Notes: generated from the sequence alone by a model not told the origin. Positions 1-9,552 are shown, counted from the first letter of the stretch. The stretch is 44,161 nucleotides of DNA from Sphingobacterium sp. (GCA_022712315.1 JALAGS010000214.1:1-44161), one strand, 5' to 3'. A program made the numbers and translations.

Positions 1-52
1 TTATATTTTTATAATGTTAAAATAATATTAAGGCTGTTTAGCTTGTTTGTGG

Positions 53-60
53 TACTTTTG
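53..60 (+). promoter_or_regulatory. possible -7 promoter element for the PHP phosphatase gene
   Basis: TACTTTTG matches the Bacteroidota -7 consensus TAnnTTTG exactly and lies 51 bp before the preferred ATG at 112. No TTG or TTTG was found at the usual upstream distance, so this rests on one half of the promoter only. Confidence 0.25.
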
Positions 61-111
61 ACTTTTAATAACTATTTAAACAGACAAAAAAAAGATTTTA
101 TATATCAAGAT

Positions 112-912
112 ATGGGGATATTTTCAAAACTGTTTGGAAACAAAACTCAAGATTCAAAAGTAAAGGTAGTAGGTAAATTGGCCTTCCTGGAGGTGGATAT
201 GCACAACCATATCCTTCCCGGTATAGATGATGGAAGTCAATCTATTGAACAATCAATAGCGTTGTTGAAAGGACTTGGACGAATGGGGTTCGAGAAATTT
301 ATTTGTACGCCACATATTATGGATGGTGTTCATCCAAATTCGATTCGTACGATTGAAGCTTCGAAGGATAAGTTATTGGCTGGACTAAAAGGCAGGCCTG
401 CTATGCCGGAAATTCATGCTGCTGCTGAGCATATGATTGATGATGGAATTGCAGCACTCATTGACTCGAATGAGCTTTGTGTCATGCCTGGTGGTTATGT
501 GCTGATCGAGATGTCTTATTTACAGGAGTCAAAAGCGCTATTTCAAACGATATTGGATATTCAAAATCTTGGTTATCAGCCTATTTTGGCGCATCCAGAA
601 CGTTATAATTATTATCATTATAACTTTAATATGTATAAGCAGATTAAGGATGCAGGTTGTATGTTACAGCTCAACTTGCTATCGATCAGCCGATATTATG
701 GTGTTGAAGTGAAATCTGCTGCCTTGACGATGATTAAATCTGGAATGTATGATTTTGTGGGTACGGATGTGCACCACGAACGACATTTGACTGCCCTGGA
801 AGATGTTGTGGCCAAATACCCGGTCCGTGAACTACTAAAAACCTGCCCGATATTAAATCCATCGCTGCAGGACCATTTAGGGAACAGTAAGAATACGATC
901 GCTGCTGGTTAA
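112..912 (+). CDS. PHP-domain tyrosine-protein phosphatase (CpsB/YwqE family)
   Basis: 266 aa, a usual length for CpsB/YwqE-type metal-dependent protein-tyrosine phosphatases, which dephosphorylate the bacterial tyrosine kinase controlling capsule or exopolysaccharide export in the cytoplasm. The PHP-fold metal-binding signatures are present in order: DMHNHILPGIDDGS near the N-terminus, CTPHIM, AAEHMID, ILAHPERY and GTDVHH. The reading frame is open further upstream to a TTG at 43, but the ATG at 112 gives the normal family N-terminus (MGIFSKLFG) and follows a promoter-like TACTTTTG, so I place the start at 112. No kinase or glycan-assembly gene is in the window; they would be expected to the left. 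The gene is followed directly by a terminator, so it is probably the last gene of its unit. The family call is firm; the polysaccharide link comes from family knowledge. Confidence 0.88.
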   Translation: MGIFSKLFGNKTQDSKVKVVGKLAFLEVDMHNHILPGIDDGSQSIEQSIALLKGLGRMGFEKFICTPHIMDGVHPNSIRTIEASKDKLLAGLKGRPAMPEIHAAAEHMIDDGIAALIDSNELCVMPGGYVLIEMSYLQESKALFQTILDIQNLGYQPILAHPERYNYYHYNFNMYKQIKDAGCMLQLNLLSISRYYGVEVKSAALTMIKSGMYDFVGTDVHHERHLTALEDVVAKYPVRELLKTCPILNPSLQDHLGNSKNTIAAG

Positions 913-934
913 TATAAAATCCCATAAAGTATAG

Positions 935-963
935 AAAAGAGACGCTTAGGTGTCTCTTTTTTT
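935..963 (+). terminator. intrinsic terminator after the PHP phosphatase gene
   Basis: AAAAGAGAC and GTCTCTTTT form a 9-bp stem around an 8-base loop, and the arm runs into a T-tract (957-963). It lies 23 bp after the stop codon. Confidence 0.8.
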
Positions 964-1152
964 GTGGAAATTCTATTCTCTAGGCAGAAGTACCTTGTAA
1001 AATTCATCCTTTTTGTGACGCAATAAAGTGGTGCGCTTAAGTTTTACGCTGCATTACTTGGCCTTCTTTGCCATTTGTTGGGGCATTGGCCGAGGTCAAT
1101 TATTTTCGTCGTCGTTTATGGTTTGTCCGTATGGATATTTCGAAAATTTGGC

Positions 1153-1160
1153 TACTTTTG
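1153..1160 (+). promoter_or_regulatory. possible -7 promoter element for the 526-aa gene
   Basis: TACTTTTG matches TAnnTTTG exactly, 18 bp before the ATG at 1178. It would give a leader of about 12 bases and argues against the upstream in-frame GTG at 1028 as the start. The expected -33 TTTG is not at the normal spacing. Confidence 0.3.
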
Positions 1161-1177
1161 GTTTTAGCATTTTTCAT

Positions 1178-2758
1178 ATGAGAGGAAACAGAATTTTTAT
1201 TCAAGACTGGATAGCACACCATACTTATCAAAAAACAAACGACATAGATAGTTATTACTTACGTGTTGCAAATGAAATCAATGATAGTTTATCTACGTTA
1301 TGGTTTGAGGAGCAAGAAACAAATGATCTTATACACACAGATGCTTTAAAGACATTGAGTATCTATCTGACGTGTTACTTAGAAGACGTTATTGCAAAAA
1401 TTGGAATTTTTGCTGCATTTAGAACGATCCATACAGAACTGTACAATCAACTGTTGCCTTTCTATCCTAATAATGACCTAACGGATTATTATGTTGAGGA
1501 TATTAATAGTGAAGATATTGCTGTATTGACTTGGTTGTTTTTCAGTGAACGCAATCCCCATCTGTTTATTGATCCCCGTGGTCGTTTGATCCAGTTGGTT
1601 ACAGATTTGGCCTATTCGATCTTGGAAGAGCATTATGAAGTTGCTCCTGAAAATGAAAAGTTAAAGCTGGAATATGTTTTGGATGAAGATGCGAACTATT
1701 TCGAGGTCCGAAATTTTATTGAAAAACTTGTTGCTACAAATTACCTGACAGCAGGTGAATATAATACCAATCTCAACCATCTGATGCAAGTTGCGGAAAT
1801 TGGACGGTATCAGCATGATCAGAATCAGCTACAGCAGATGATCTATCGTGTTCGAGACAACCATTTCAATAATTACCGACTGCATTTGTTTGCATTGAAG
1901 TCATCTGAATTTGTCGCTGAGGTGATTGGAAAAGAACATCCGCTATATCGTATTGTCAAAACCTTAGGGAACCGTATCAATAGCTTTTTTGAATACGTCA
2001 AAGCGGACGAGCACTATGTGCATGTAAAACATATCAGTACAAAAACTGCATTCAAAATCTTCAAAGATTCTATACAGCAATTTGTTGAACCTACAGAAAC
2101 CTTATCTTTCTATATGGAAATTGTACCTTGGAAAGATGCATGGAACTTATCTGGAATTATGACTGTTGTCAACGCTGAGGAGATAAATTTTGATTTACCA
2201 GAGCAGTATGAGATGACCTATCGTATAGAAGCGATGAATGGTAAGGATAAGAGTTTGAAGAAAAACGAGAAGCAGCTGAAAGATATGGGCAAATTATTCC
2301 AATCGGAACATAAGGCAGCTGTTGCATTTATGGAAGGAAAGGAAGTGAAGGAATTTGCAACGGATTTTTTCAAAAAGTATCAGCAAAAATATCCGAGCAG
2401 GGAAGACTCTCCACTTCCCGAGTCAAATTTGGATCTAACGGAAGATGCTAAAGTTACGGTTTTCTTTAATCCGAAGACAGGGCTAGAAGTTTTTGGCGGT
2501 ATTGAAGAATTCTTCCCCTTGAAGAATAACAGCTTTATGGAGGAAGATAGTCAGGAGGTGCCTTATGCTCGCTATTTCCTGAATCTTTTGGTCGAGGATT
2601 TCTTCCCGAGCGAGTTGCCTAAGTATTATGTTAATCTGTTTAAGGCTGAGGTAGACAAACAGTTTTTCTTTCCTGTGAGCGATGAGGTACTTGATTTCTT
2701 TCTCCGTTTCTATAAACGAGGAAGCTATTTCTTAGGGCCGTTTCCGCTATTAAAGTAG
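1178..2758 (+). CDS. protein of unknown function, 526 aa, probably cytoplasmic
   Basis: I do not recognise a family. The frame is open from a GTG at 1028, but the extra 50 residues look like translated spacer, and a promoter-like TACTTTTG lies inside them, so I start at the ATG at 1178 (MRGNRIFIQDW). There is no signal peptide, lipobox or membrane segment. The protein is rich in aromatic and acidic residues, appears mostly helical and has a strongly charged, Lys/Glu-rich stretch about two thirds along, where the chain runs through KDKSLKKNEKQLKDMGK. The C-terminus is very rich in Phe, with FFPSELPKYY and QFFFPVSDEVLDFFLRFY. It stands alone between two terminators, so context gives no hint of function. 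That it is a real gene is supported by its length, the sense codon run and the flanking signals. Confidence 0.75.
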   Translation: MRGNRIFIQDWIAHHTYQKTNDIDSYYLRVANEINDSLSTLWFEEQETNDLIHTDALKTLSIYLTCYLEDVIAKIGIFAAFRTIHTELYNQLLPFYPNNDLTDYYVEDINSEDIAVLTWLFFSERNPHLFIDPRGRLIQLVTDLAYSILEEHYEVAPENEKLKLEYVLDEDANYFEVRNFIEKLVATNYLTAGEYNTNLNHLMQVAEIGRYQHDQNQLQQMIYRVRDNHFNNYRLHLFALKSSEFVAEVIGKEHPLYRIVKTLGNRINSFFEYVKADEHYVHVKHISTKTAFKIFKDSIQQFVEPTETLSFYMEIVPWKDAWNLSGIMTVVNAEEINFDLPEQYEMTYRIEAMNGKDKSLKKNEKQLKDMGKLFQSEHKAAVAFMEGKEVKEFATDFFKKYQQKYPSREDSPLPESNLDLTEDAKVTVFFNPKTGLEVFGGIEEFFPLKNNSFMEEDSQEVPYARYFLNLLVEDFFPSELPKYYVNLFKAEVDKQFFFPVSDEVLDFFLRFYKRGSYFLGPFPLLK

Positions 2759-2791
2759 CAGGTGCTAATCAGTATTTAATAGAATTAAACG

Positions 2792-2828
2792 AAAAATCCC
2801 ATTGCCTCTAGGTAATGGGATTTTTTTT
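2792..2828 (+). terminator. intrinsic terminator after the 526-aa gene
   Basis: CCCATTGCC and GGTAATGGG pair (one G-T wobble) around a TCTA loop. The stem is flanked by an A-run on the left and eight or more T on the right (2821-2828). Confidence 0.85.
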
Positions 2829-2974
2829 GGTGTAAGATACGCTATACATCCGTCCAGTGGGAAATGTTTTTTACCTATCCCATGATTGGTGTTAATTTAA
2901 TATAAAATGATTATAACTAAAATGTTATCACTAGCTGTTTTTCAACCTGCGGTCCAAATGTCCCATGCAATTCA

Positions 2975-3007
2975 TTGGAATATTTCAAAAAATTCTAACT
3001 AAACTTG
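2975..3007 (+). promoter_or_regulatory. possible promoter of the first ECF sigma gene
   Basis: TTG (2975-2977), 22 bp spacer, then TAAACTTG (3000-3007), one mismatch from TAnnTTTG. It lies 25 bp before the sigma factor ATG. Weak pattern match only. Confidence 0.3.
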
Positions 3008-3032
3008 TAGGATCAATTATTTGTGATGAAGC

Positions 3033-3587
3033 ATGCCTATTGAAAATAACAGTGATTTGGATTTTAAAACCTTCTTTTTGTCGTATAAGGACAAAGTATA
3101 TAAATATGCCTATTTACACCTAAAGGAAGAGCCCGCTGCAGCAGATTTGGTCCAGGAAACATTCTCTAGAATCTGGAAAAAATGGGCCGAATTGGATGGA
3201 AGTAAAAATCCGCAGTCTTATCTCTATACGATTGCCCGGAATCTTGTATTTGATGAGCTTCGGAAGCAAAAGGTCCGATTCCAATTTCAAGTTTCAGATG
3301 TTGATCAGACCCAATTAGTGGACAATTCAAATGAGGAAACCATCCGATTTAAGGATCTGGAACGCGTTTATCGGGAAGCTGTTGCAAAACTTCCAAAGGC
3401 ACGTCTTGAAATTTTTCTTTTGAGTAAGGAAGAGTTTTTGGATAATCAGGAGATTGCGGATAGGCTCGGTATTTCTGTTAATACAGTCCGGGATCAATTG
3501 GTGAAAGGCAATAAATTTGTACGCCAATACATTCTAGATCATTTTGAGATTTCAATAGCCTTATTGATTTTCTTAAATATTTTTTAG
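3033..3587 (+). CDS. ECF-type RNA polymerase sigma factor (locus 1)
   Basis: 184 aa, normal for the Bacteroidota sigma factors paired with FecR anti-sigma proteins. Region 2 covers about residues 10-80, with the core-binding motif DLVQETFSRIWKKW and the DNA-melting stretch SYLYTIARNLVFDELRK. Region 4 covers about 115-170, with LPKARLEIFLLS and the helix-turn-helix IADRLGISVNTVRDQLVKG. The C-terminus ends in a short hydrophobic tail (ALLIFLNIF), as in many family members. It is the first gene of a + strand unit with FecR, SusC and SusD. By family precedent it is held by the anti-sigma factor until the SusC receptor signals that substrate is present, and then directs transcription of the downstream uptake genes. 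An ATG at 3026 is out of frame and closes at once, so 3033 is the start. Confidence 0.92.
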   Translation: MPIENNSDLDFKTFFLSYKDKVYKYAYLHLKEEPAAADLVQETFSRIWKKWAELDGSKNPQSYLYTIARNLVFDELRKQKVRFQFQVSDVDQTQLVDNSNEETIRFKDLERVYREAVAKLPKARLEIFLLSKEEFLDNQEIADRLGISVNTVRDQLVKGNKFVRQYILDHFEISIALLIFLNIF

Positions 3588-3643
3588 AGCAGCGTCGTCT
3601 TCGCGTCCTCTAGGTACGTATATGTATTTAAAGACGGATAGAG

Positions 3644-4600
3644 ATGATGAATTCCAAAATAGCTGCTTTATATAAAAAATTCCTAAAGGGGGAGTTAGGT
3701 CCCGAGGAAACCGCTATATTTCTTGATTTACTTACTTCTTGTGAAAGGGACGAGCTTCCGGACCTGGAGGAGGTTGTTGCATTGGACGACAGTGATTGTG
3801 AACTAAACAAAACAACTTCCGAAAATATTTTCTTCACGATTACAGGTACGCCGTTGCGTACACGGACAGTACCTATTTGGAAAAAAAGATGGTCTGTTAT
3901 CTCTGCTGCTGCTTGTCTGCTGTTGATCGGTCTCGCTTTCTTATTTCAAGTTAAGTTTGGGGAGCAGCATAAGAACCCAGCCTACGCAACTGTCCATTAT
4001 TCCAATCCGACAAAATTTGTGAAGCGTCTCATCCTGCCAGATGGTACACATGTTTCTCTGCGGCAGGGAGCACAGATTGAATTGTTGTCAGATTTTGATA
4101 CAGACAGCTTACGTCGGATCAAACTTTCAGGCGAAGCCTTTTTTGAAGTCGCCAAAAATCCTGAGCAACCTTTTGTGATAGCCAGTTCGGGGGACTTTGA
4201 TGTTCGTGTGCTGGGCACAGCCTTTAACTTAAACTGTTCGCAGGGGCACAGCCGTTTGGTATTAAATCATGGCCGCGTATGTGTATCTCGTGGGAAGGAA
4301 TATTCCATTGTGAAACCTGGGCAGCAAGTGGCCTATGATGAGCGACAAAAACAATTTGATGTATCCAAAGCGGATACGACCAGTGCAACAAACTGGAAGA
4401 GTGATCTTTTATCGTTTAATCAAGTTCCTCTTACCCAGATCGTCGCCGATCTCAATAACCTTTATCCGGATAGTAACCTCGAATTGATAGACTCTTTCCG
4501 GACAGAAAGTTATACGGGTTATCTACCAGCAAGTGATCTAGAAAAATCACTTACAATGCTTAATACCGCATTTAATCAAACAATTATCCATAAAAAGTAA
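3644..4600 (+). CDS. FecR-family anti-sigma factor (locus 1)
   Basis: 318 aa inner-membrane regulator. Residues 1-80 are the cytoplasmic anti-sigma part; one membrane helix spans about 84-103 (SAAACLLLIGLAFLF); the periplasmic FecR domain follows, with LILPDGTHVSLRQGA, KLSGEAFFEVAKNPEQPFVI and DVRVLGTAFNLN; and a C-terminal DUF4974-type domain runs from about 260 (LLSFNQVPLTQIVADLNNLY). It would relay the state of the neighbouring SusC receptor to the sigma factor at 3033-3587. Two adjacent ATG codons (3644, 3647) could both start it. It ends 3 bp before susC, so the two are certainly co-transcribed. The N-terminal domain is somewhat Asp/Glu-rich and short compared with the two other FecR proteins in the window. 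Confidence 0.92.
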   Translation: MMNSKIAALYKKFLKGELGPEETAIFLDLLTSCERDELPDLEEVVALDDSDCELNKTTSENIFFTITGTPLRTRTVPIWKKRWSVISAAACLLLIGLAFLFQVKFGEQHKNPAYATVHYSNPTKFVKRLILPDGTHVSLRQGAQIELLSDFDTDSLRRIKLSGEAFFEVAKNPEQPFVIASSGDFDVRVLGTAFNLNCSQGHSRLVLNHGRVCVSRGKEYSIVKPGQQVAYDERQKQFDVSKADTTSATNWKSDLLSFNQVPLTQIVADLNNLYPDSNLELIDSFRTESYTGYLPASDLEKSLTMLNTAFNQTIIHKK

Positions 4601-4603
4601 TTT

Positions 4604-7600
4604 ATGAAAAGAACCAATTACTATTTAAAACTTATGGGAAGTGCTTTGCTCTTTCAGTCGCTCGCACTTCAGACCATGGCCTCGCAATTTTCGACCAGTG
4701 AAGGAATTGGGAAAATCCTCACACGAATGGAACAAAAATTTAATGTCAAATTTGGCTATGACGCTTCGATATCAAATCAAAAAGTCAATGACTTAGCAGA
4801 TTTGAATACATTGAAAAAGGAGCAGATTGTTCAATTTATTCAGACGATTTCAGATGGAAATCTTGAGGTCAAGAAAATTGATGAGAAGCTGTATGTGATT
4901 TCGAAGAAAAACAGCAACGATGTCATCGTGAAGAATGAAAAACCGGTTTCCGCTGTCGCCAACGAGATCAGAGGCAAGGTTGTCGATCAGGAAACAGGCC
5001 AGCCTATCGCTGGTGTGACGGTCCGGGTAAAAGGGACAGCCACTGCTGTTACGACCGACGAAAACGGTACATTTCGGTTACCTGCTGGGACAGATGGGGC
5101 TTTACTTCAGATTTCCTATGTCGGATACGAAAGCATTGAAATTTTAGCTACGCAAGCTGGAACAATAAAACTTGTTAAATCATCTGAATCATTGGAAGAA
5201 GTCGTTGTCACCGCATTAGGGATTAAAAGGGAGCAACGCGCATTGGGTTATTCAACTCAAAGTGTGAAAGGAGAGGATTTAACCCGGGTGAAAGGGGTAG
5301 ATGTAGGAACGACCCTGACCGGACGTATTTCTGGTGTACGTGTTATGAATAGTACAGAATTTAACAAAACACCGCAAATACAAGTGCGTGGGTTGACACC
5401 GATTTTAGTCATTGATGGTGTGGCTTACGAGAATATGGATCTCAGGGATGTTCCTGTTGATAATATCCAGGATATGACGGTACTGAAAGGTGCTACAGCC
5501 ACTGCCCTTTATGGAAGTAAGGGTCAAGGTGGAGCAATCATGATCACGACCAAAAAAGGTTTAGCAGAGAAAGGAACGGAAATTACAGTAAATAGTAACA
5601 ATATGTTCTTTTCAGGGTATTTAGCGCTTCCTGAAGTACAGCATAGCTATTCTTCTGGAGAGTCCGGTAAATTTAACAATGACGATTATGTATGGGGAGA
5701 TAAATTGGATATCGGTCGAACCGCTGAACAATGGAACCCAATTAGCAAACAATATGAAGTAAGTGAGCTCACATCTCGAGGTAAGGACAATTTTAAAAAC
5801 TTTTTGGAGCCAGGGTTTATCACCAACAATACGGTCAGCTTTACAAATCAAGGGGAACACGGAAGCATACGGACATCCATTAACCATATTTATAATAAAG
5901 GGCAGTATCCCAATCAAAAGTTGAACTTGACAAATATTTCGGTTACCGGAACAACCAAGATCAGCGAGAAGTTTGATTTGGAAACCAGGCTGGGATATAA
6001 CAGAAGTTCCTCATCTAATAATTTTGGTTCTGGCTATAACGATCAAGGGTACATCTATAATATCCTGGTATGGACGGGACCCGAATATAACCTGAAAGAT
6101 TATAAAGACTATTGGCTGGTAAAAGACCAATCTCAAAATTGGATGTATAAAGGCTGGTATGACAATCCTTATCTGATAGCACATGAAAAGGTTACACCCG
6201 AATTGGTCAATAAGGTGAATGCCGCTGTTACCCTAAATTATAAGGTCAATGACTGGGCAAAATTTATGGTTCGATCGGGTTATGATTATTATGGCAAGTC
6301 AAGGACGCAACAAAATCCTATCGGCATATATGGAACACGAGGTGGATTTGAAGATTTTGGCGGATTTGATAGCAAGGGTAAATACATGAAAGCCGATTAT
6401 GACGGTTTTGCAACGACGAACGATGCGATCTTTACCGCCAAGAAAAATTTTGGCGACTGGGGAGTTGATGGACTATTGGGTGGTTCCATTTTCTATAGCA
6501 AGGATAATAATCTGATCGCGAATACTGTTAACGGTCTGTCCATTCCAGGATTCTACTCATTACGGAATTCAATTGATCCGGCAAAGGCGGTCGAGTCCCG
6601 GATTAAAGAAATGCGGAATGGTCTTTATGGACGTCTTTCTTTGTCTTGGCGAAATGCGATCTTTTTGGAAGCTACTGGACGTAATGATTGGGTATCAACG
6701 TTAACAAAGGATCATCGCTCATATTTTTATCCTTCAGTTTCTGGAAGTGTTGTTGTTACGGATCTGCTTCCATCAAAACCTACGTGGTTGGATATGTTTA
6801 AAGTTAGGGGTTCTTGGGCCATTACCAAATCTGTATTGGATCCATATGAAGTGCATTCAACTTTTACAGTAACGAGTAATGTTTGGAATGGTTTGCCGAC
6901 AGCTTCCTATCCAAATATTATCAAGGATTTCTCGATTTCGCCTACGCAACGTGATTTGACAGAGTTCGGGTTTGATTTTGCGGTATTGAACAATCGGTTA
7001 TATGGTAATTACACGCGCTATTATCGTTTGTTGCACAATCAGATTGTCAAAGCAAAAATATCAAAAACAACTGGATTTGAGGAGCGCCTGATCAATACGA
7101 AAGAAGAAGAGATGACTAAAGGACATGAAATCACATTGGGGGGAACGCCGATTAAGCATGAAAATTTCCAATGGGATGTTACGATGAACCTTTCTCAGAA
7201 TATGCGTTATTTCCATAAGCTAGACCCCCAGTATTCAAAAGATGCGTTATATGTTAAAGAAGGGCTGCGGGCCGATTATATCGAGTATAAGGACTGGGAG
7301 CGTTCACCGGATGGGCAAATGATATTAAATAGTTCTGGGATGCCAATTTCAGCTCAATATGCGAATCAATTGGTAGGCTATACTGCGCCAAAATGGTTTT
7401 GGGGTTTATCAAATCAGTTTCGTTATAGAGACTTCTCATTTGGTTTTAGTTTAGATGGGCGAATCAAAGGAATGTCCTATTCAACAATGAATGCTCGGCT
7501 GTGGCAGACAGGTTCTCATCCTGATTCAGATACTCCATACCGGTATGAAGAAGTTGTTAACGGAAATAAAACATTTATTGCTCCAGGTGTTAAAATCGTT

Positions 7601-7951
7601 TCTGGTAGTGTTACTTACGATAAGTATGGTCAGATTGCAGAAGATACGCGTGTATTTGCGCCAAACGACAAAGTGGTTTCTTATGAAGGGTATTACAAAC
7701 GAGCCTATTCGGGCCGATGGAACTATTGGGATGAAACATTCATTAAACTACGTGAATTGTCACTTAGTTATCGAATGCCCGATAAGATCGCTTCGAAGTT
7801 TAAAGCGAAACGTGCCAGTATCGGTGTGACAGGGCAAAATTTATTGTTGTGGACCAAAGAGTTTCGTTTCTCAGATCCAGATGTGGGTTCTGAAGATTTA
7901 AGTTCACCATCGATGCGTTACATTGGTTTTAATATTAACCTAACTTTTTAA
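4604..7951 (+). CDS. SusC/RagA-family TonB-dependent outer-membrane receptor (locus 1)
   Basis: 1115 aa. A signal peptide covers about residues 1-27 (cleavage near TMAS). A secretin/TonB N-terminal (STN) signalling domain spans about 33-100, a carboxypeptidase-regulatory-like domain about 122-192 (IRGKVVDQETGQPIAGVTV), then the TonB-box region EEVVVTALGIKRE at 198-210, the plug domain with VLKGATATALYG, and a 22-strand-type barrel ending in the expected terminal Phe (NINLTF). The STN domain fits control by the FecR/sigma pair just upstream. The plug has the short form RGLTPILVIDGV, without the longer insert seen in many SusC proteins and in the other two here. Partner SusD starts 7 bp downstream. 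The substrate cannot be read from the sequence; the phospholipase C that follows suggests phospholipid-derived material (inference). Confidence 0.93.
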   Translation: MKRTNYYLKLMGSALLFQSLALQTMASQFSTSEGIGKILTRMEQKFNVKFGYDASISNQKVNDLADLNTLKKEQIVQFIQTISDGNLEVKKIDEKLYVISKKNSNDVIVKNEKPVSAVANEIRGKVVDQETGQPIAGVTVRVKGTATAVTTDENGTFRLPAGTDGALLQISYVGYESIEILATQAGTIKLVKSSESLEEVVVTALGIKREQRALGYSTQSVKGEDLTRVKGVDVGTTLTGRISGVRVMNSTEFNKTPQIQVRGLTPILVIDGVAYENMDLRDVPVDNIQDMTVLKGATATALYGSKGQGGAIMITTKKGLAEKGTEITVNSNNMFFSGYLALPEVQHSYSSGESGKFNNDDYVWGDKLDIGRTAEQWNPISKQYEVSELTSRGKDNFKNFLEPGFITNNTVSFTNQGEHGSIRTSINHIYNKGQYPNQKLNLTNISVTGTTKISEKFDLETRLGYNRSSSSNNFGSGYNDQGYIYNILVWTGPEYNLKDYKDYWLVKDQSQNWMYKGWYDNPYLIAHEKVTPELVNKVNAAVTLNYKVNDWAKFMVRSGYDYYGKSRTQQNPIGIYGTRGGFEDFGGFDSKGKYMKADYDGFATTNDAIFTAKKNFGDWGVDGLLGGSIFYSKDNNLIANTVNGLSIPGFYSLRNSIDPAKAVESRIKEMRNGLYGRLSLSWRNAIFLEATGRNDWVSTLTKDHRSYFYPSVSGSVVVTDLLPSKPTWLDMFKVRGSWAITKSVLDPYEVHSTFTVTSNVWNGLPTASYPNIIKDFSISPTQRDLTEFGFDFAVLNNRLYGNYTRYYRLLHNQIVKAKISKTTGFEERLINTKEEEMTKGHEITLGGTPIKHENFQWDVTMNLSQNMRYFHKLDPQYSKDALYVKEGLRADYIEYKDWERSPDGQMILNSSGMPISAQYANQLVGYTAPKWFWGLSNQFRYRDFSFGFSLDGRIKGMSYSTMNARLWQTGSHPDSDTPYRYEEVVNGNKTFIAPGVKIVSGSVTYDKYGQIAEDTRVFAPNDKVVSYEGYYKRAYSGRWNYWDETFIKLRELSLSYRMPDKIASKFKAKRASIGVTGQNLLLWTKEFRFSDPDVGSEDLSSPSMRYIGFNINLTF

Positions 7952-7958
7952 AAATTAC

Positions 7959-9497
7959 ATGACAAATATGAACATGAAAAGATTATTGACGTATATCACC
8001 TTTGGTACTTTGGTGATGTCGACAAGTTGTTCCAAGTTTGATGAGATCAATACCAATCCTGAGACACCATCGGTTGTTAAACCTTCCATGTTGGCTACTC
8101 GTATAATTTTAAATTTGGCACGCCAATCCTCAACAAAAGGTTTTATGCAGCCTTATATGCTTACCAAAGAGATTGCTTGGACAGAATTAACAGAGGGATA
8201 TCAATATAATAGCCTCGGTGAATGGGATATTTCGATGACCTCGATCAACGATGCTCATTTTATGGGAGAGTTTGCAACACGCGAAAAACTCAAGAACTCT
8301 TATAATGGTCTGATGTATTTTGCTCGTGCCATGAAGTTTTACGAGGGGACAATGAGTGTTGGAGATATTCCCTATAAAGATGCATTAAAAGGGGAAACGG
8401 ATAAGGTTTATTTCCCTAAATATGATACTCAAAAAGATGTATTTTTAGGTGTTTTGACTGAATTGGAGCTTGCAGATAAACTCTTTTCGGAAGGTGAAAA
8501 ATTTGATGGTGATCCATTGTTCGCCGGGGATGTTACGAAATGGCGCAAATTGGTAAACAGTTTTGCATTAAATGTTCTTATTCAATTAAGCAAAAAAGAA
8601 AGTGATGCCGATCTGAAGATAAAGGATCGTTTTAAATCAATCTTGACCAGTAAACCGATTTTTGGCAGTAATGCAGATAATTTTCAAGTCGTTCATGAGG
8701 ACAAAGCCAGCCAAACCTATCCTTTTTATAAGATTAGTAATAGTTTTGTTATTTATCCTATTGTTTCGACAGAGATTATTGACCGATTGAAACAATATCA
8801 AGATAGACGATTATTTTATTATGCGAATCCTTCCGCTTTGCAAATCACAAACGGAAAACAGTCGAATGATTTCAGCGCGTACGTTGGGACAGATCCTTCA
8901 CTTTCCTTTAGTGAAATTGCTGAGTTAAAAAAGAAAAATGATTATTCTAAGTTGAATGACCGTTATACCGAACTAGTTAGTGGTGAACCAACACAGCAAT
9001 ACAGTTATGCACATCTGTGTTTTGTGATAGCCGAAGCTGCGGCGCGGGGCTGGGTTGCCGAATCGTCCGTTAATTGGTATAAGAAAGGCATTGAAGCTGC
9101 AATGAAATTTATAGCGGATAATACGCCGAATACAGCTCAATATACCCATAATATGCCATTGGATGCTAATTACATCAATACAGCGGTAGCAACTTATGGA
9201 AATCAATTTCCGGCTGTACTCGAAGGACAACTGGAGGCTATTATGACACAAAAATATTTAGCCAGTTACTTGCAGGGACGTATGACTCCATATTATGATT
9301 ACCGAAGAACGGGCTATCCTAAATGGAAGATCAATCCAACATCAAGTTTGAATTCAGTCGCACCGGATAAAATACCGATGCGGTGGCGTTACCCCTCATT
9401 AGAATACAATTATAATTCTGCCAATTTGGACGAGGCAATGCAGCGCCAATATAAAGGCAATGATGAGATCAACCAATTGATGTGGCTTTTGAAATAA
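7959..9497 (+). CDS. SusD/RagB-type surface lipoprotein, SusD-like_2 group (locus 1)
   Basis: 512 aa surface-exposed substrate-binding lipoprotein that forms a lid on the SusC channel. A lipoprotein signal ends at MSTSC, the Cys being residue 24 from the first ATG; ATG codons at 7968 and 7974 are alternative starts, and MKRLLTYI at 7974 gives the most typical signal. The mature part begins SKFDEINTNPETPS, and the YNGLMYFARAMKFYEG helix region and AEAAARGW are characteristic of the SusD-like_2 (PF12771-type) group rather than the classical SusD group found in the other two loci. It lies 7 bp after susC and is followed by a strong hairpin. Confidence 0.9.
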   Translation: MTNMNMKRLLTYITFGTLVMSTSCSKFDEINTNPETPSVVKPSMLATRIILNLARQSSTKGFMQPYMLTKEIAWTELTEGYQYNSLGEWDISMTSINDAHFMGEFATREKLKNSYNGLMYFARAMKFYEGTMSVGDIPYKDALKGETDKVYFPKYDTQKDVFLGVLTELELADKLFSEGEKFDGDPLFAGDVTKWRKLVNSFALNVLIQLSKKESDADLKIKDRFKSILTSKPIFGSNADNFQVVHEDKASQTYPFYKISNSFVIYPIVSTEIIDRLKQYQDRRLFYYANPSALQITNGKQSNDFSAYVGTDPSLSFSEIAELKKKNDYSKLNDRYTELVSGEPTQQYSYAHLCFVIAEAAARGWVAESSVNWYKKGIEAAMKFIADNTPNTAQYTHNMPLDANYINTAVATYGNQFPAVLEGQLEAIMTQKYLASYLQGRMTPYYDYRRTGYPKWKINPTSSLNSVAPDKIPMRWRYPSLEYNYNSANLDEAMQRQYKGNDEINQLMWLLK

Positions 9498-9508
9498 GCG
9501 ATTCGAAA

Positions 9509-9552
9509 AAACAATCCCCGCAAATGAGATCAATCGTTTGCGGGGATTGTTT
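9509..9552 (+). terminator. strong hairpin between susD (locus 1) and the phospholipase C gene
   Basis: A perfect 16-bp stem, AAACAATCCCCGCAAA with TTTGCGGGGATTGTTT, around a 12-base loop, starts 11 bp after the susD stop. The downstream T-tract is short (TTTGTT), so it could terminate fully, attenuate read-through into the phospholipase gene, or protect the 3' end of the susCD message. Confidence 0.65.

Noticed and set aside
7491..7829. 112-codon + strand frame inside the locus 1 susC gene
   Set aside because: Out-of-frame shadow of the conserved barrel end; no independent support.
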